Source of the DNA: Candidatus Nitricoxidireducens bremensis | GTDB lineage: Bacteria; Pseudomonadota; Gammaproteobacteria; Burkholderiales; Rhodocyclaceae | DNA: 36,190 nucleotides | Assembly: GCA_030247725.1 (NCBI GenBank) | Contig: JAOTRT010000020.1 | Coordinates: forward strand, 1-36,190 | Reading direction: 5' to 3' | Shown: positions 25,632 through 31,653 of the stretch, one piece after another | How the letters are laid out: each line of letters starts with the position of its first letter | How positions within the stretch are numbered: position 1 is the stretch's first letter | The notes under the pieces: model-generated | What the model was told of the DNA's origin: nothing | Database searches by the model: none | Seen by the model: the letters and a program-made list of their open reading frames with translations, nothing else | Program-made: the position numbers and the translations under genes

Positions 25632-26476
25632 CAGGCCGCCCTCCTGATGCCCGCAGCCGCCCGGCGCTGGATGCCGGCGATCTGCGCCACCTCTGCCGCC
25701 AGCCGGTCGAGCCGTGGAATGTTGAAGTCCCGCTCCAGGCAGGTGGGCACCGGCCCGCAAAGACGATAGGCCTCTTCCAGCAAGGCCCATACCGGATCGA
25801 TCACCTCCGCGCCGTGGGTATCGATGAGGAGACCGTCCGGTTCCACGTAATGGCCGGCAACATGGATGTAGCAGACCCGTTCCAGGGGGAGTCCGCGCAG
25901 GAACTCCCCCGCATCGAAACCGAAGTTGCGGCCGTTGACGTAGATGTTATTGACGTCCAGATGCAGCAGGCAGTCGGCTTCCGCCACGACGGCGCGGATG
26001 AACTCGGCCTCGCTCATCTCGGCACCGGGCGGCGCCACATAGTAGGTGGCGTTCTCCAGACCGATGCGTCGTCCCAGGATGTCCTGGGCCCGCCCGATAC
26101 GGTCCGCCACGTGGCGCACGGCATCCGCGGTGAAGGGAATCGGCAGCAGGTCGTAGAGGTGTCCGTCGTCGGCGCACCAGGACAGATGCTCGGTATAGAG
26201 CGACATGCCATGGACTGCCATGAATGCCTTGATACGGCGTAGCAGCGCCTCGTCCAGCGGCGCCGGGCCGCCGAGGGACAGGGACAAGCCATGGCAGACG
26301 AAGGGGAAGCGCTCGGTGAAACGGCGCAAATCCTTTGCCGAACGCCCGCCCATGTCCACCCAGTTCTCGGGGGCCAGCTCGAAGAAGTCCACGACGTCCG
26401 GTACGCCGGCCGTCAGGTCGGGGATGAGCTCCCGCCTGAAGCCGAGCCCGGCGCCGGCAAGACCGGCGGCGGTCAT
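25631..26476 (-). CDS. DUF692 multinuclear non-haem iron oxidase (HvfB/BufB-type RiPP maturase)
   Basis: TIM-barrel multi-iron enzyme (MNIO) that, in characterised relatives, converts cysteines of a precursor peptide into oxazolone/thioamide pairs or thiooxazoles that bind copper. The 281-residue protein shows the family metal-ligand pattern: E33 (FELAPENW), H62 (CHGLSLSLG), H97 (TEHLSW), E141 (LENAT), D174 (HLDVNN), H205 and H209 (IHVAGH), H221 (DTHG) and E248 (CLERD). All appear intact. The upstream gene encodes a matching Cys-repeat substrate. ATG 26476 lies 10 bases after the precursor stop and fits the family start. Longer frames to 26593 overlap the precursor and are unlikely. Confidence 0.92.
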   Translation of the reverse strand: MTAAGLAGAGLGFRRELIPDLTAGVPDVVDFFELAPENWVDMGGRSAKDLRRFTERFPFVCHGLSLSLGGPAPLDEALLRRIKAFMAVHGMSLYTEHLSWCADDGHLYDLLPIPFTADAVRHVADRIGRAQDILGRRIGLENATYYVAPPGAEMSEAEFIRAVVAEADCLLHLDVNNIYVNGRNFGFDAGEFLRGLPLERVCYIHVAGHYVEPDGLLIDTHGAEVIDPVWALLEEAYRLCGPVPTCLERDFNIPRLDRLAAEVAQIAGIQRRAAAGIRRAA

Positions 26477-26486
26477 GACGATGACC

Positions 26487-26819
26487 CTACTTCTTGGCGG
26501 CGCCGCACTTGGCTTCGCCGCACTTGCCGTCCTTCTTCTTCTCCGGGGCCTTCTTGTCGGCGCCGCACTTGCCGTCCGTCTTCTTGTCGGCACCGCACTT
26601 GGCCTCCGCCTTTTTGTCGGCGCCGCATTTTGCTTCGACCTTCTTGCCGCCGCAGGAACCGTCCTTCGCCTTGGTGTCGGCCTGGGCCAGCTGGTAGCCG
26701 GCAGCGAGCTTCTGCACGGCGAAGGGATTGTCGGCGGCCTGGGCGGCCGGCGTAAGGGCGGCAGCGGCCACGATAGCGGCGCCGGCGAGGTTCAGGGCGG
26801 ATGGCTTGTTGGTTTTCAT
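26487..26819 (-). CDS. HvfA/bufferin-type secreted precursor with Cys-Gly repeats
   Basis: Candidate precursor of a ribosomally made, post-translationally modified metal-binding peptide. The 110-residue protein has a signal peptide (1-28, ending AAQA before ADNPF), a short spacer (29-52) and a lysine-rich repeat region. The repeat region has six cysteines at 56, 65, 75, 85, 100 and 105, each in an [E/D]-[A/G]-[K/S]-C-G context: DGSCG, EAKCG, EAKCG, DGKCG, DGKCG, EAKCG. HvfA of Haemophilus carries EGKCG repeats modified by HvfB/HvfC to copper-binding groups, so this protein fits that class with variant cores. It lies 10 bases before the DUF692 gene and 27 bases after the anti-sigma gene. The ATG is preceded by AAGGAGAG. 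Confidence 0.9.
   Translation of the reverse strand: MKTNKPSALNLAGAAIVAAAALTPAAQAADNPFAVQKLAAGYQLAQADTKAKDGSCGGKKVEAKCGADKKAEAKCGADKKTDGKCGADKKAPEKKKDGKCGEAKCGAAKK
26551..26640 (-). repeat. three tandem 30-bp units coding for the Cys-Gly repeats
   Basis: Units 26551-26580, 26581-26610 and 26611-26640 are close copies beginning TTCTTGTCGGC or TTTTTGTCGGC. Each encodes about ten residues ending or starting with K-C-G-A-D-K-K. They are internal to the precursor gene and could expand or shrink by slippage or recombination. Confidence 0.85.
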
Positions 26820-26846
26820 GGTGTCTCTCCTTGCGGGTTGGGAAGT

Positions 26847-27026
26847 TCACTCCTTGTGTCGCATCCAGGCGCCGCAAGCGGCGCGCAGGAAGGCCAGCTG
26901 CTGTTCGAACTGGCGGCACCCATGACAGACCCACAGGTGCAGGCGCAGTCCGAACCGCTCCCATCGGGTCAGGCGACGGTCCTGGCGCTGGGACATCAGT
27001 TCGGCGGCTTGCCTGCAGTTCAACAT
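26847..27026 (-). CDS. zinc-finger anti-sigma factor (zf-HC2 type)
   Basis: Small cytoplasmic protein of 59 residues that starts MLNCRQAAELMSQRQDRRLT and has the ZAS zinc site C4 and HLWVCHGC (H-x3-C-x2-C). There is no transmembrane segment, so it would be a soluble anti-sigma factor or a metal-sensing zinc finger. It follows the ECF sigma gene and overlaps its stop (TGATG at 27026). A second ATG three bases upstream (27029) is possible, but the GGAGG box spaces better with 27026. Pairing with the sigma factor implies that a signal, probably a metal or oxidant acting on the zinc site, frees the sigma factor. This is inference from family. Confidence 0.85.
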   Translation of the reverse strand: MLNCRQAAELMSQRQDRRLTRWERFGLRLHLWVCHGCRQFEQQLAFLRAACGAWMRHKE

Positions 27027-27586
27027 CATCGGCCTCCTTCGAACCAACCCAGCGACAGGCATTCGCGCAAACCCAGACGGGCGCGATGCAGCAATACCCA
27101 GCAATTGGACGTACTGATCCCCAGTTCCTTACAAATTTCCTCGGTCTCCAGTCCGAGAAACTCCCGCATCATGAAAACCCGCCCCGGCTTCGGCGCCAGG
27201 CGATCCAGACAGGCTTCGAAAACGGCCCAGAACTGGCGCTGCTCCAGGGAGGCCTCCGGGTCCGCCCAGGCCGACGGCGGCACCGCCCAGTGGCCGTCCG
27301 CGCGGAACAACAGCTCCTCGACAGCCTCACCGGATTCCTCGGCCGGCACCTCGGGCTCGCGGCGGCGCCGCCGCATCTCGTCGATGATCTTGTTCTTGAG
27401 GATGGAGAACACCCAGGTACGGGCCGAGGCCGCCCCGGCAAAGCCGGCGGCCCCCTCCAACGCCGCCAGCAGGGCCGCCTGCACGGCGTCCTCGGCCGCC
27501 GCATCGACACGCAGCTGCAAGCGCGCAAAGCGCAGCAGTTGCGGTCGCATTCCAGCCAGCAGCGATTGCAGTTCTCCGGCGTCCAT
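27026..27586 (-). CDS. ECF-family RNA polymerase sigma factor
   Basis: A 186-residue ECF sigma factor, first gene of the bufferin-like operon. Region 2 spans about 15-90 (LLRFARLQLRVD, AEDAVQAAL, then ARTWVFSILKNKIIDEMRR). Region 4 spans about 125-180 and has a helix-turn-helix (ETEEICKELGISTSNCWVLL) followed by HRARLGLRECL. The best start is ATG 27586, with GGGAGG two bases upstream. A GTG at 27631 in frame would add 15 residues but lacks a ribosome-binding site. It is followed at once by the anti-sigma gene. It probably directs transcription of its own operon, but I could not recognise an ECF promoter upstream. Confidence 0.88.
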   Translation of the reverse strand: MDAGELQSLLAGMRPQLLRFARLQLRVDAAAEDAVQAALLAALEGAAGFAGAASARTWVFSILKNKIIDEMRRRRREPEVPAEESGEAVEELLFRADGHWAVPPSAWADPEASLEQRQFWAVFEACLDRLAPKPGRVFMMREFLGLETEEICKELGISTSNCWVLLHRARLGLRECLSLGWFEGGR

Positions 27587-27631
27587 TTCCTCCCCCGACG
27601 GGAGACGATGATAGGCCACCCGCCGGGACAC

Positions 27632-27660
27632 CTTGAAATTTTCCCGCCCGATACCTATGT
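27632..27660 (+). promoter_or_regulatory. heat-shock (sigma32-like) promoter of hsp20
   Basis: CTTGAAA (27632-27638), a 14-bp spacer and ACCTATGT (27653-27660) resemble the RpoH consensus (CTTGAAA and CCCCATnT, 11-16 bp apart). It lies about 50 bp before the hsp20 start, as expected for a small heat shock gene. The element GATACCTAT is shared with the promoter at 31434-31462. Confidence 0.65.
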
Positions 27661-27712
27661 AGGGAGCAAGAAATTCCGCCTCACCCGATCAGACAACCGC
27701 ATGGAGGATTCA

Positions 27713-28126
27713 ATGAGCAATGTGACCCGCTACGATCCCCTCGACGACTTCTTCCGGGGTTTCTTCGTCCGTCCCGTCGAATTCGGTTCCGCCGCCGAGG
27801 CGCCGGCCATCAAGATCGACGTCAAGGAGCAGGAGAAGGCCTTCGTCGTCCATGCCGAAATGCCCGGCATCAAGAAGGAGGACATCCACGTCAATATCGA
27901 CGGCCCGGTGGTATCAATCACCGCTGAACGCAAGCAGGAAAAGGAAGTCAAGGAAGGCGAACGCGTGCTGCGCACCGAACGCTATTTCGGCAAGGTTTCC
28001 CGCAGCTTCCAACTCGGCCAGGATATCGACGACGGCCAGGCCAGCGCCAAGTTCACCGACGGCGTGCTGGAGCTGACCCTGCCCAAGAAGGCGGCCACCC
28101 AGGCCAAGCGCCTGACCATCGAGTAA
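27713..28126 (+). CDS. small heat shock protein, Hsp20/alpha-crystallin family
   Basis: ATP-independent chaperone that holds unfolding proteins. The 137-residue product has a short N-terminal arm (MSNVTRYDPLDDFFRGFF) and an alpha-crystallin domain at about 32-125 (MPGIKKEDIHVNIDG, then RTERYFGKVSRSFQL and DGVLELTLPKK). It ends in a short tail with RLTIE. The ATG at 27713 has a GGAGG box five bases upstream. An ATG four codons earlier (27701) is in frame but overlaps that box. The promoter is heat-shock-like, and a strong terminator follows. It is divergent from the ECF sigma gene. Confidence 0.95.
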   Translation: MSNVTRYDPLDDFFRGFFVRPVEFGSAAEAPAIKIDVKEQEKAFVVHAEMPGIKKEDIHVNIDGPVVSITAERKQEKEVKEGERVLRTERYFGKVSRSFQLGQDIDDGQASAKFTDGVLELTLPKKAATQAKRLTIE

Positions 28127-28150
28127 ACGCCGAATCGACCGGCATCGTCC

Positions 28151-28190
28151 GGGGCGCGGAGCCGCAGGGTTCCGCGCCCCGTTTCGCTTT
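28151..28190 (+). terminator. terminator of hsp20
   Basis: A 10-bp perfect GC stem pairs GGGGCGCGGA (28151-28160) with TCCGCGCCCC (28171-28180) around a 10-nt loop, followed by GTTTCGCTTT. It isolates hsp20 from argB. A TAGAAT at 28190-28195 just after it may be the -10 box of argB, but the -35 would fall in the stem. Confidence 0.85.
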
Positions 28191-28228
28191 AGAATGCGCG
28201 CTTTCCGGCCCACCATCCCCCACCCATC

Positions 28229-29113
28229 ATGACCGACATCCTCTCCCCGGCCGTCAAGGCGAAGATCCTCGGCGAGGCCCTGCCTTACATCAAGCGCTTC
28301 CACGGCAAGACCATCGTCGTCAAATACGGCGGCAATGCCATGACCGACGAGCACCTCAAACAGTGCTTCGCCCGCGACGTGGTGCTGCTGAAGCTGGTGG
28401 GCCTCAACGTGGTGGTGGTGCATGGCGGCGGCCCCCAGATCGAGAACCTGCTCGCCCGCGTCGGCAAGAAGGGCGAGTTCATCCAGGGCATGCGCGTCAC
28501 CGATGCCGAGACCATGGAACTCGTCGAGATGGTGCTCGGCGGCCAGGTGAACAAGGACGTGGTGAACCTCATCAACCAGGCCGGCGGCAAGGCCGTCGGC
28601 CTGACGGGCAAGGACGGCAACTTCATCCGCGCCAAGAAGCTGCTAATGGCCCACAAGGACAATCCGGAGGATCTGATCGACATCGGCCAGGTCGGCGACA
28701 TCGTCTCCATCGATCCTTCGCTGATCGCCCTGCTGGACACCGGCGCCTTCATCCCGGTGATCGCCCCCATCGGCGTCGGCGCCGAGGGCGAGACCTACAA
28801 CATCAATGCCGACGTCGTCGCCGGCAAGATCGCCGAAGTCCTCAAGGCCGAGAAGCTGGTGTTGCTCACCAACACGCCGGGCGTGCTGGACAAGGAAGGC
28901 AAGCTGCTCACGGGCATCACGCCCAAGCAGATCGACGACATGGTGACCGACGGCACCCTGTCGGGCGGCATGCTGCCCAAGATCGGTTCGGCCCTGGACG
29001 CGGCGCGCAGCGGCGTCAAGACGGTGCACATCATCGACGGCCGCGTCGAACACGCCCTGCTGCTGGAAATCCTCACCGACGAAGGCGTCGGCACGTTGAT
29101 CAAATCGAAGTAA
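28229..29113 (+). CDS. argB: acetylglutamate kinase
   Basis: Second step of arginine biosynthesis, phosphorylation of N-acetylglutamate (EC 2.7.2.8), usually feedback-inhibited by arginine in the hexameric form. The 294-residue protein has the amino acid kinase fold with IVVKYGGNAM (ATP binding, catalytic Lys), VVVHGGGPQI and the later NADVVAGKIA and GGMLPKI motifs. The length and an N-terminal extension (SPAVKAKILGEALPYIKRF) fit the hexameric, arginine-sensitive class. The stop overlaps the start of the HAD gene (TAATG). Confidence 0.96.
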   Translation: MTDILSPAVKAKILGEALPYIKRFHGKTIVVKYGGNAMTDEHLKQCFARDVVLLKLVGLNVVVVHGGGPQIENLLARVGKKGEFIQGMRVTDAETMELVEMVLGGQVNKDVVNLINQAGGKAVGLTGKDGNFIRAKKLLMAHKDNPEDLIDIGQVGDIVSIDPSLIALLDTGAFIPVIAPIGVGAEGETYNINADVVAGKIAEVLKAEKLVLLTNTPGVLDKEGKLLTGITPKQIDDMVTDGTLSGGMLPKIGSALDAARSGVKTVHIIDGRVEHALLLEILTDEGVGTLIKSK

Positions 29114-29751
29114 TGGCGCGGCGCGTCTGGCTCTTCGACCTCGACAACACCCTCCACGACGCCAACCCCCACATCTTTCCCCACATCAACCGCTCGATGC
29201 GCGAGTACATCGAACGGCATCTGGGCGTCGATGAGCGGGAGGCGACGCGCATCCGCCAGGGCTACTGGGAGCGCTACGGCGCCACCCTGCTCGGCCTGGT
29301 GCGCCACCACGGCACCGATCCGCGCCACTTCCTCCGGGAAACCCACCAGTTCCCCGATCTCGGCCGCATGGTCGTCTTCGACCATGCGGTGCGCGCCATG
29401 CTGAAGAAACTACCCGGCCGGAAGATCGTCTTCTCGAATGCGCCCGCCCGCTACACCGCGGCGGTGCTGGAGATCGCCGGCATCCGCCGGCATTTCGATT
29501 CCGTCTGGCCGGTGGAGCGCCTGCGCTTCCAGCCCAAGCCCCAGCCCGCCGGTTTCCGGCGCCTGCTGCAGGCGGAGCGCCTGAATCCCGCCGACTGCAT
29601 CATGGTCGAGGACAGCGCAGCCAACCTGCGTACCGCCAAACGCCTGGGCATACGCACCGTGCTGATATCGCGCAGCCCGCGGGTGCCGGCCTGGGTGGAC
29701 CTGCGGCTACAATCCGTCCTCGAACTTCCCCGTCACCTCGGTAAACTCTGA
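29113..29751 (+). CDS. HAD-family pyrimidine 5'-nucleotidase-like hydrolase
   Basis: Haloacid-dehalogenase phosphatase, probably a pyrimidine 5'-nucleotidase of the SDT1/YjjG-like group. The 212-residue protein has motif I FDLDNTLHDA (D9 and D11), motif II SNAP, a motif III lysine in FQPKPQP and motif IV VEDSAANL. The start overlaps the argB stop by one base, so translation is coupled. slmA follows 12 bp later. I recall the order argB / HAD / slmA from other Rhodocyclales and Nitrosomonadales. The natural substrate cannot be read from the sequence. Confidence 0.88.
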   Translation: MARRVWLFDLDNTLHDANPHIFPHINRSMREYIERHLGVDEREATRIRQGYWERYGATLLGLVRHHGTDPRHFLRETHQFPDLGRMVVFDHAVRAMLKKLPGRKIVFSNAPARYTAAVLEIAGIRRHFDSVWPVERLRFQPKPQPAGFRRLLQAERLNPADCIMVEDSAANLRTAKRLGIRTVLISRSPRVPAWVDLRLQSVLELPRHLGKL

Positions 29752-29763
29752 AAGACCCCGCAT

Positions 29764-30357
29764 ATGGCCATGAAGCCCGGCGAACGCAAGCTGCAGATCC
29801 TCCAGACCATCGCTGAAATGCTGGAGAACCCCGACGGGGAAAAGGTGACGACCGCCGCCCTGGCAGCGAAGCTGGACGTCTCGGAAGCCGCCCTCTACCG
29901 CCACTTCGCCAGCAAGGCGCAGATGTACGAAGGCATCATCGAGTTCATCGAAACCAGCCTGTTCTCGGTGATCAACCAGATCGCCGACGGCGAGCAGTCG
30001 GGCCTGAAACAGGCGGAGCTCATCGTCGCCAGCCTGCTGCGCTTCGCCCAGCGCAACCGGGGCCTCACCCGCGTCCTCATCGGCGATGCGCTGGTGCACG
30101 AAAAGCCGCGCCTGCAGGCCCGCATCAACCAGCTGCTGGATCGCATCGAAGCCACCCTCAAGCAGTGCCTGAAGATCGCCGCCACCCAGGGCGCCCTGCC
30201 CGGCGACCGGGATTTCGCCGCCCATGCCGATGCCCTGGTCTGCTACGTGGCGGGTCGCTGGCTGCGTTTCGTCAAGAGCGGCTTCAAGGACGACCCGCTC
30301 GCCGCCTGGCCGGCCCAGTGGCAGGTTCTCTGCCCGTCGCCCGGCACGCTTCCGTAG
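29764..30357 (+). CDS. slmA: nucleoid occlusion factor SlmA
   Basis: TetR-like DNA-binding protein that blocks FtsZ ring formation over the nucleoid. The 197-residue product starts with the SlmA signature GERKLQILQTIAEMLE and an HTH at about 30-55 (TTAALAAKLDVSEAALYRHFASK). It continues with FIETSLFSVINQI and a C-terminal GRWLRFVKSGF. The length matches E. coli SlmA (198). It is the last gene of the argB set and is convergent with hemB (49-bp gap). Confidence 0.94.
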   Translation: MAMKPGERKLQILQTIAEMLENPDGEKVTTAALAAKLDVSEAALYRHFASKAQMYEGIIEFIETSLFSVINQIADGEQSGLKQAELIVASLLRFAQRNRGLTRVLIGDALVHEKPRLQARINQLLDRIEATLKQCLKIAATQGALPGDRDFAAHADALVCYVAGRWLRFVKSGFKDDPLAAWPAQWQVLCPSPGTLP

Positions 30358-30406
30358 GAAAGGAACGACCGGGTGGGTATCGCCGACGGGCTACCCGGCA
30401 GCAGGA

Positions 30407-31411
30407 CTACTTGCCCCTCAGGAGTTCCGCCGCTTCCAGGGCGAAATAGGTCAGGATGCCGTCGGCGCCGGCCCGCTTGAAGGACAGCAGCGCCTCCATC
30501 ATCACGGCGTCGTGGGACAGCCAGCCGTTGGCGGCGGCGGCCTTGAGCATGGCGTATTCGCCGCTCACCTGGTAGGCGTAGGTCGGCACGCCGAACTCGT
30601 CCTTCACGCGGCGCACGATGTCCAGATAGGGCATGCCCGGCTTCACCATCACCATGTCGGCCCCCTCGTCGAGATCGAGGGCCACTTCCCGCAGGGCCTC
30701 GTCGGAGTTGGCCGGGTCCATCTGGTAGGTGTATTTGTTGCCCTTGCCCAGGTTGGCCGCCGAACCAACGGCGTCGCGGAAGGGCCCGTAGAAGGCGGAT
30801 GCGTACTTGGCCGAATAGGCCAGGATGCGCGTGTAGATGAGCTTCTCCCCATCGAGGGCCTGGCGGATGCAGCCGATGCGGCCGTCCATCATGTCCGAGG
30901 GCGCCACCACGTCGGCACCGGCGCGGGCATGACAGAGGGCCTGCTTGGTCAAAGCCGCCAGGGTTTCGTCGTTGAGCACGTAGCCCGTGTCGTCGATGAG
31001 GCCGTCCTGGCCATGGCTGGTGTAGGGGTCCAGGGCCACGTCGGTGATGATGCCCAGTTCGGGAAACTCCTGCTTGAGCTTCGCCACCACCTGGGGCACG
31101 AGTCCGTCCGGATTCCAGGCCTCTTCCGCCGTCTCGCTCTTCCTGGCCGCACCGATCACCGGGAACAGGGCCAAGGCCGGCACCCCCAGGGTGAGCGCCC
31201 GCTCCGCCACCGGCAGCAGCCGGTCCAGCGTCACGCGCTCCACCCCCGGCATGGACCCGACCGGCTCGGTACGGCCGCTGCCTTCCAGCACGAAAACCGG
31301 GTAGATGAAGTCGTCCGGCGTCAGCGCACTCTCGCGCATCAGGCGGCGGGAGAAGTCGTCGCGGCGCATGCGGCGCATGCGCGTGGAGGGGAATACGCCT
31401 TTTGGAATCAT
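30407..31411 (-). CDS. hemB: porphobilinogen synthase (delta-aminolevulinic acid dehydratase)
   Basis: Joins two molecules of 5-aminolevulinate to porphobilinogen in haem synthesis (EC 4.2.1.24). The 334-residue protein carries both Schiff-base lysines (in AYSAKYASAFYGPF and VMVKPGMPYLD). The metal-site loop reads DVALDPYTSHGQDG, with Asp and Ala in place of the Cys of the zinc type (DVCLCEYTSHGHCG). It therefore belongs to the magnesium/other-metal class known from Pseudomonas. The N-terminus (PSTRMRRMRRDDFSRRLMRE) is the family arm used in octamer formation. Upstream on the other strand lies the second sRNA candidate, whose promoter overlaps the hemB upstream region. Confidence 0.97.
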   Translation of the reverse strand: MIPKGVFPSTRMRRMRRDDFSRRLMRESALTPDDFIYPVFVLEGSGRTEPVGSMPGVERVTLDRLLPVAERALTLGVPALALFPVIGAARKSETAEEAWNPDGLVPQVVAKLKQEFPELGIITDVALDPYTSHGQDGLIDDTGYVLNDETLAALTKQALCHARAGADVVAPSDMMDGRIGCIRQALDGEKLIYTRILAYSAKYASAFYGPFRDAVGSAANLGKGNKYTYQMDPANSDEALREVALDLDEGADMVMVKPGMPYLDIVRRVKDEFGVPTYAYQVSGEYAMLKAAAANGWLSHDAVMMEALLSFKRAGADGILTYFALEAAELLRGK

Positions 31412-31433
31412 GGTCTTAGCTCACAGAAAAACA

Positions 31434-31462
31434 CTTGAACTTTTTGCTCGGATACCTATCAT
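31434..31462 (+). promoter_or_regulatory. promoter of the sRNA candidate at 31469-31577
   Basis: TTGAAC (31435-31440), 16 bp, TATCAT (31457-31462) reads as a sigma70 promoter. Read instead as CTTGAAC with ACCTATCA 13 bp on, it resembles the hsp20 promoter, sharing GATACCTAT and the T-rich spacer start. It may therefore be a heat-shock or dual promoter. Confidence 0.6.
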
Positions 31463-31468
31463 ACGCTA

Positions 31469-31577
31469 CAGATGGTGCTGAGCCGTCTCCCGCTTCACCT
31501 CCCTGAGCGGGTGCCTTAATCCCCATTAAGGCTCTTGACCCCCGGCTTCTCCCCTTTAGCCGGGGGTCTTTCTTTTT
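31469..31577 (+). ncRNA. candidate sRNA with three stem-loops and C-rich loops
   Basis: The unit has a promoter (31434-31462), no reading frame, and three hairpins. Stem 1 pairs CCCGCT (31489-31494) with AGCGGG (31506-31511) around the loop UCACCUCCCUG. Stem 2 is an 8-bp perfect stem, GCCTTAAT/ATTAAGGC (31513-31532), with loop CCCC. Stem 3 is an 11-bp perfect stem, GACCCCCGGCT (31537-31547) and AGCCGGGGGTC (31558-31568), with loop UCUCCCCUUU, followed by TTTCTTTTT as terminator. Loops rich in C/U can pair with Shine-Dalgarno sequences, as in CcsR-type and sX13 sRNAs. A betaproteobacterial toxic small RNA family described in Rfam should be compared. It lies between hemB and ysxC, both on the other strand. 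Confidence 0.7.
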
Positions 31578-31596
31578 GGCATCGCCAAAAAGAAAG
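31568..31596. repeat. 13-bp perfect inverted repeat after the sRNA terminator
   Basis: CTTTCTTTTTGGC (31568-31580) and GCCAAAAAGAAAG (31584-31596) are perfectly complementary around ATC. The left arm is the T-tail of the sRNA terminator. It may support termination in either direction (ysxC ends at 31654 on the minus strand) or be a dispersed intergenic repeat. Confidence 0.7.
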
Positions 31597-31653
31597 ACTG
31601 GCCCAGTTCCCACCTGCCCCCGGTCCCGCCCCTCACACGGAGACGGTGATCCG

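Noticed and set aside
26477..26593. Longer start for the DUF692 enzyme
   Set aside because: The extra residues are the precursor repeats read in another frame (Arg/Ala/Ser/Pro-rich) and do not belong to the family.
26551..26640. CRISPR-like array
   Set aside because: The 30-bp units are contiguous without spacers and are in-frame coding repeats of the Cys-Gly precursor.
27701..27712. Earlier ATG for hsp20 (adds M-E-D-S)
   Set aside because: It overlaps the GGAGG ribosome-binding site that spaces correctly with ATG 27713.
28363..29112. Upstream extension of the HAD hydrolase frame
   Set aside because: It is Arg/Gly/His-rich nonsense inside argB. The HAD motif I follows directly after the ATG at 29113.
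30358..30406. Possible terminator between slmA and hemB (CCGGGT and ACCCGG)
   Set aside because: The stem is short with a long loop and there is no T-run on either strand.
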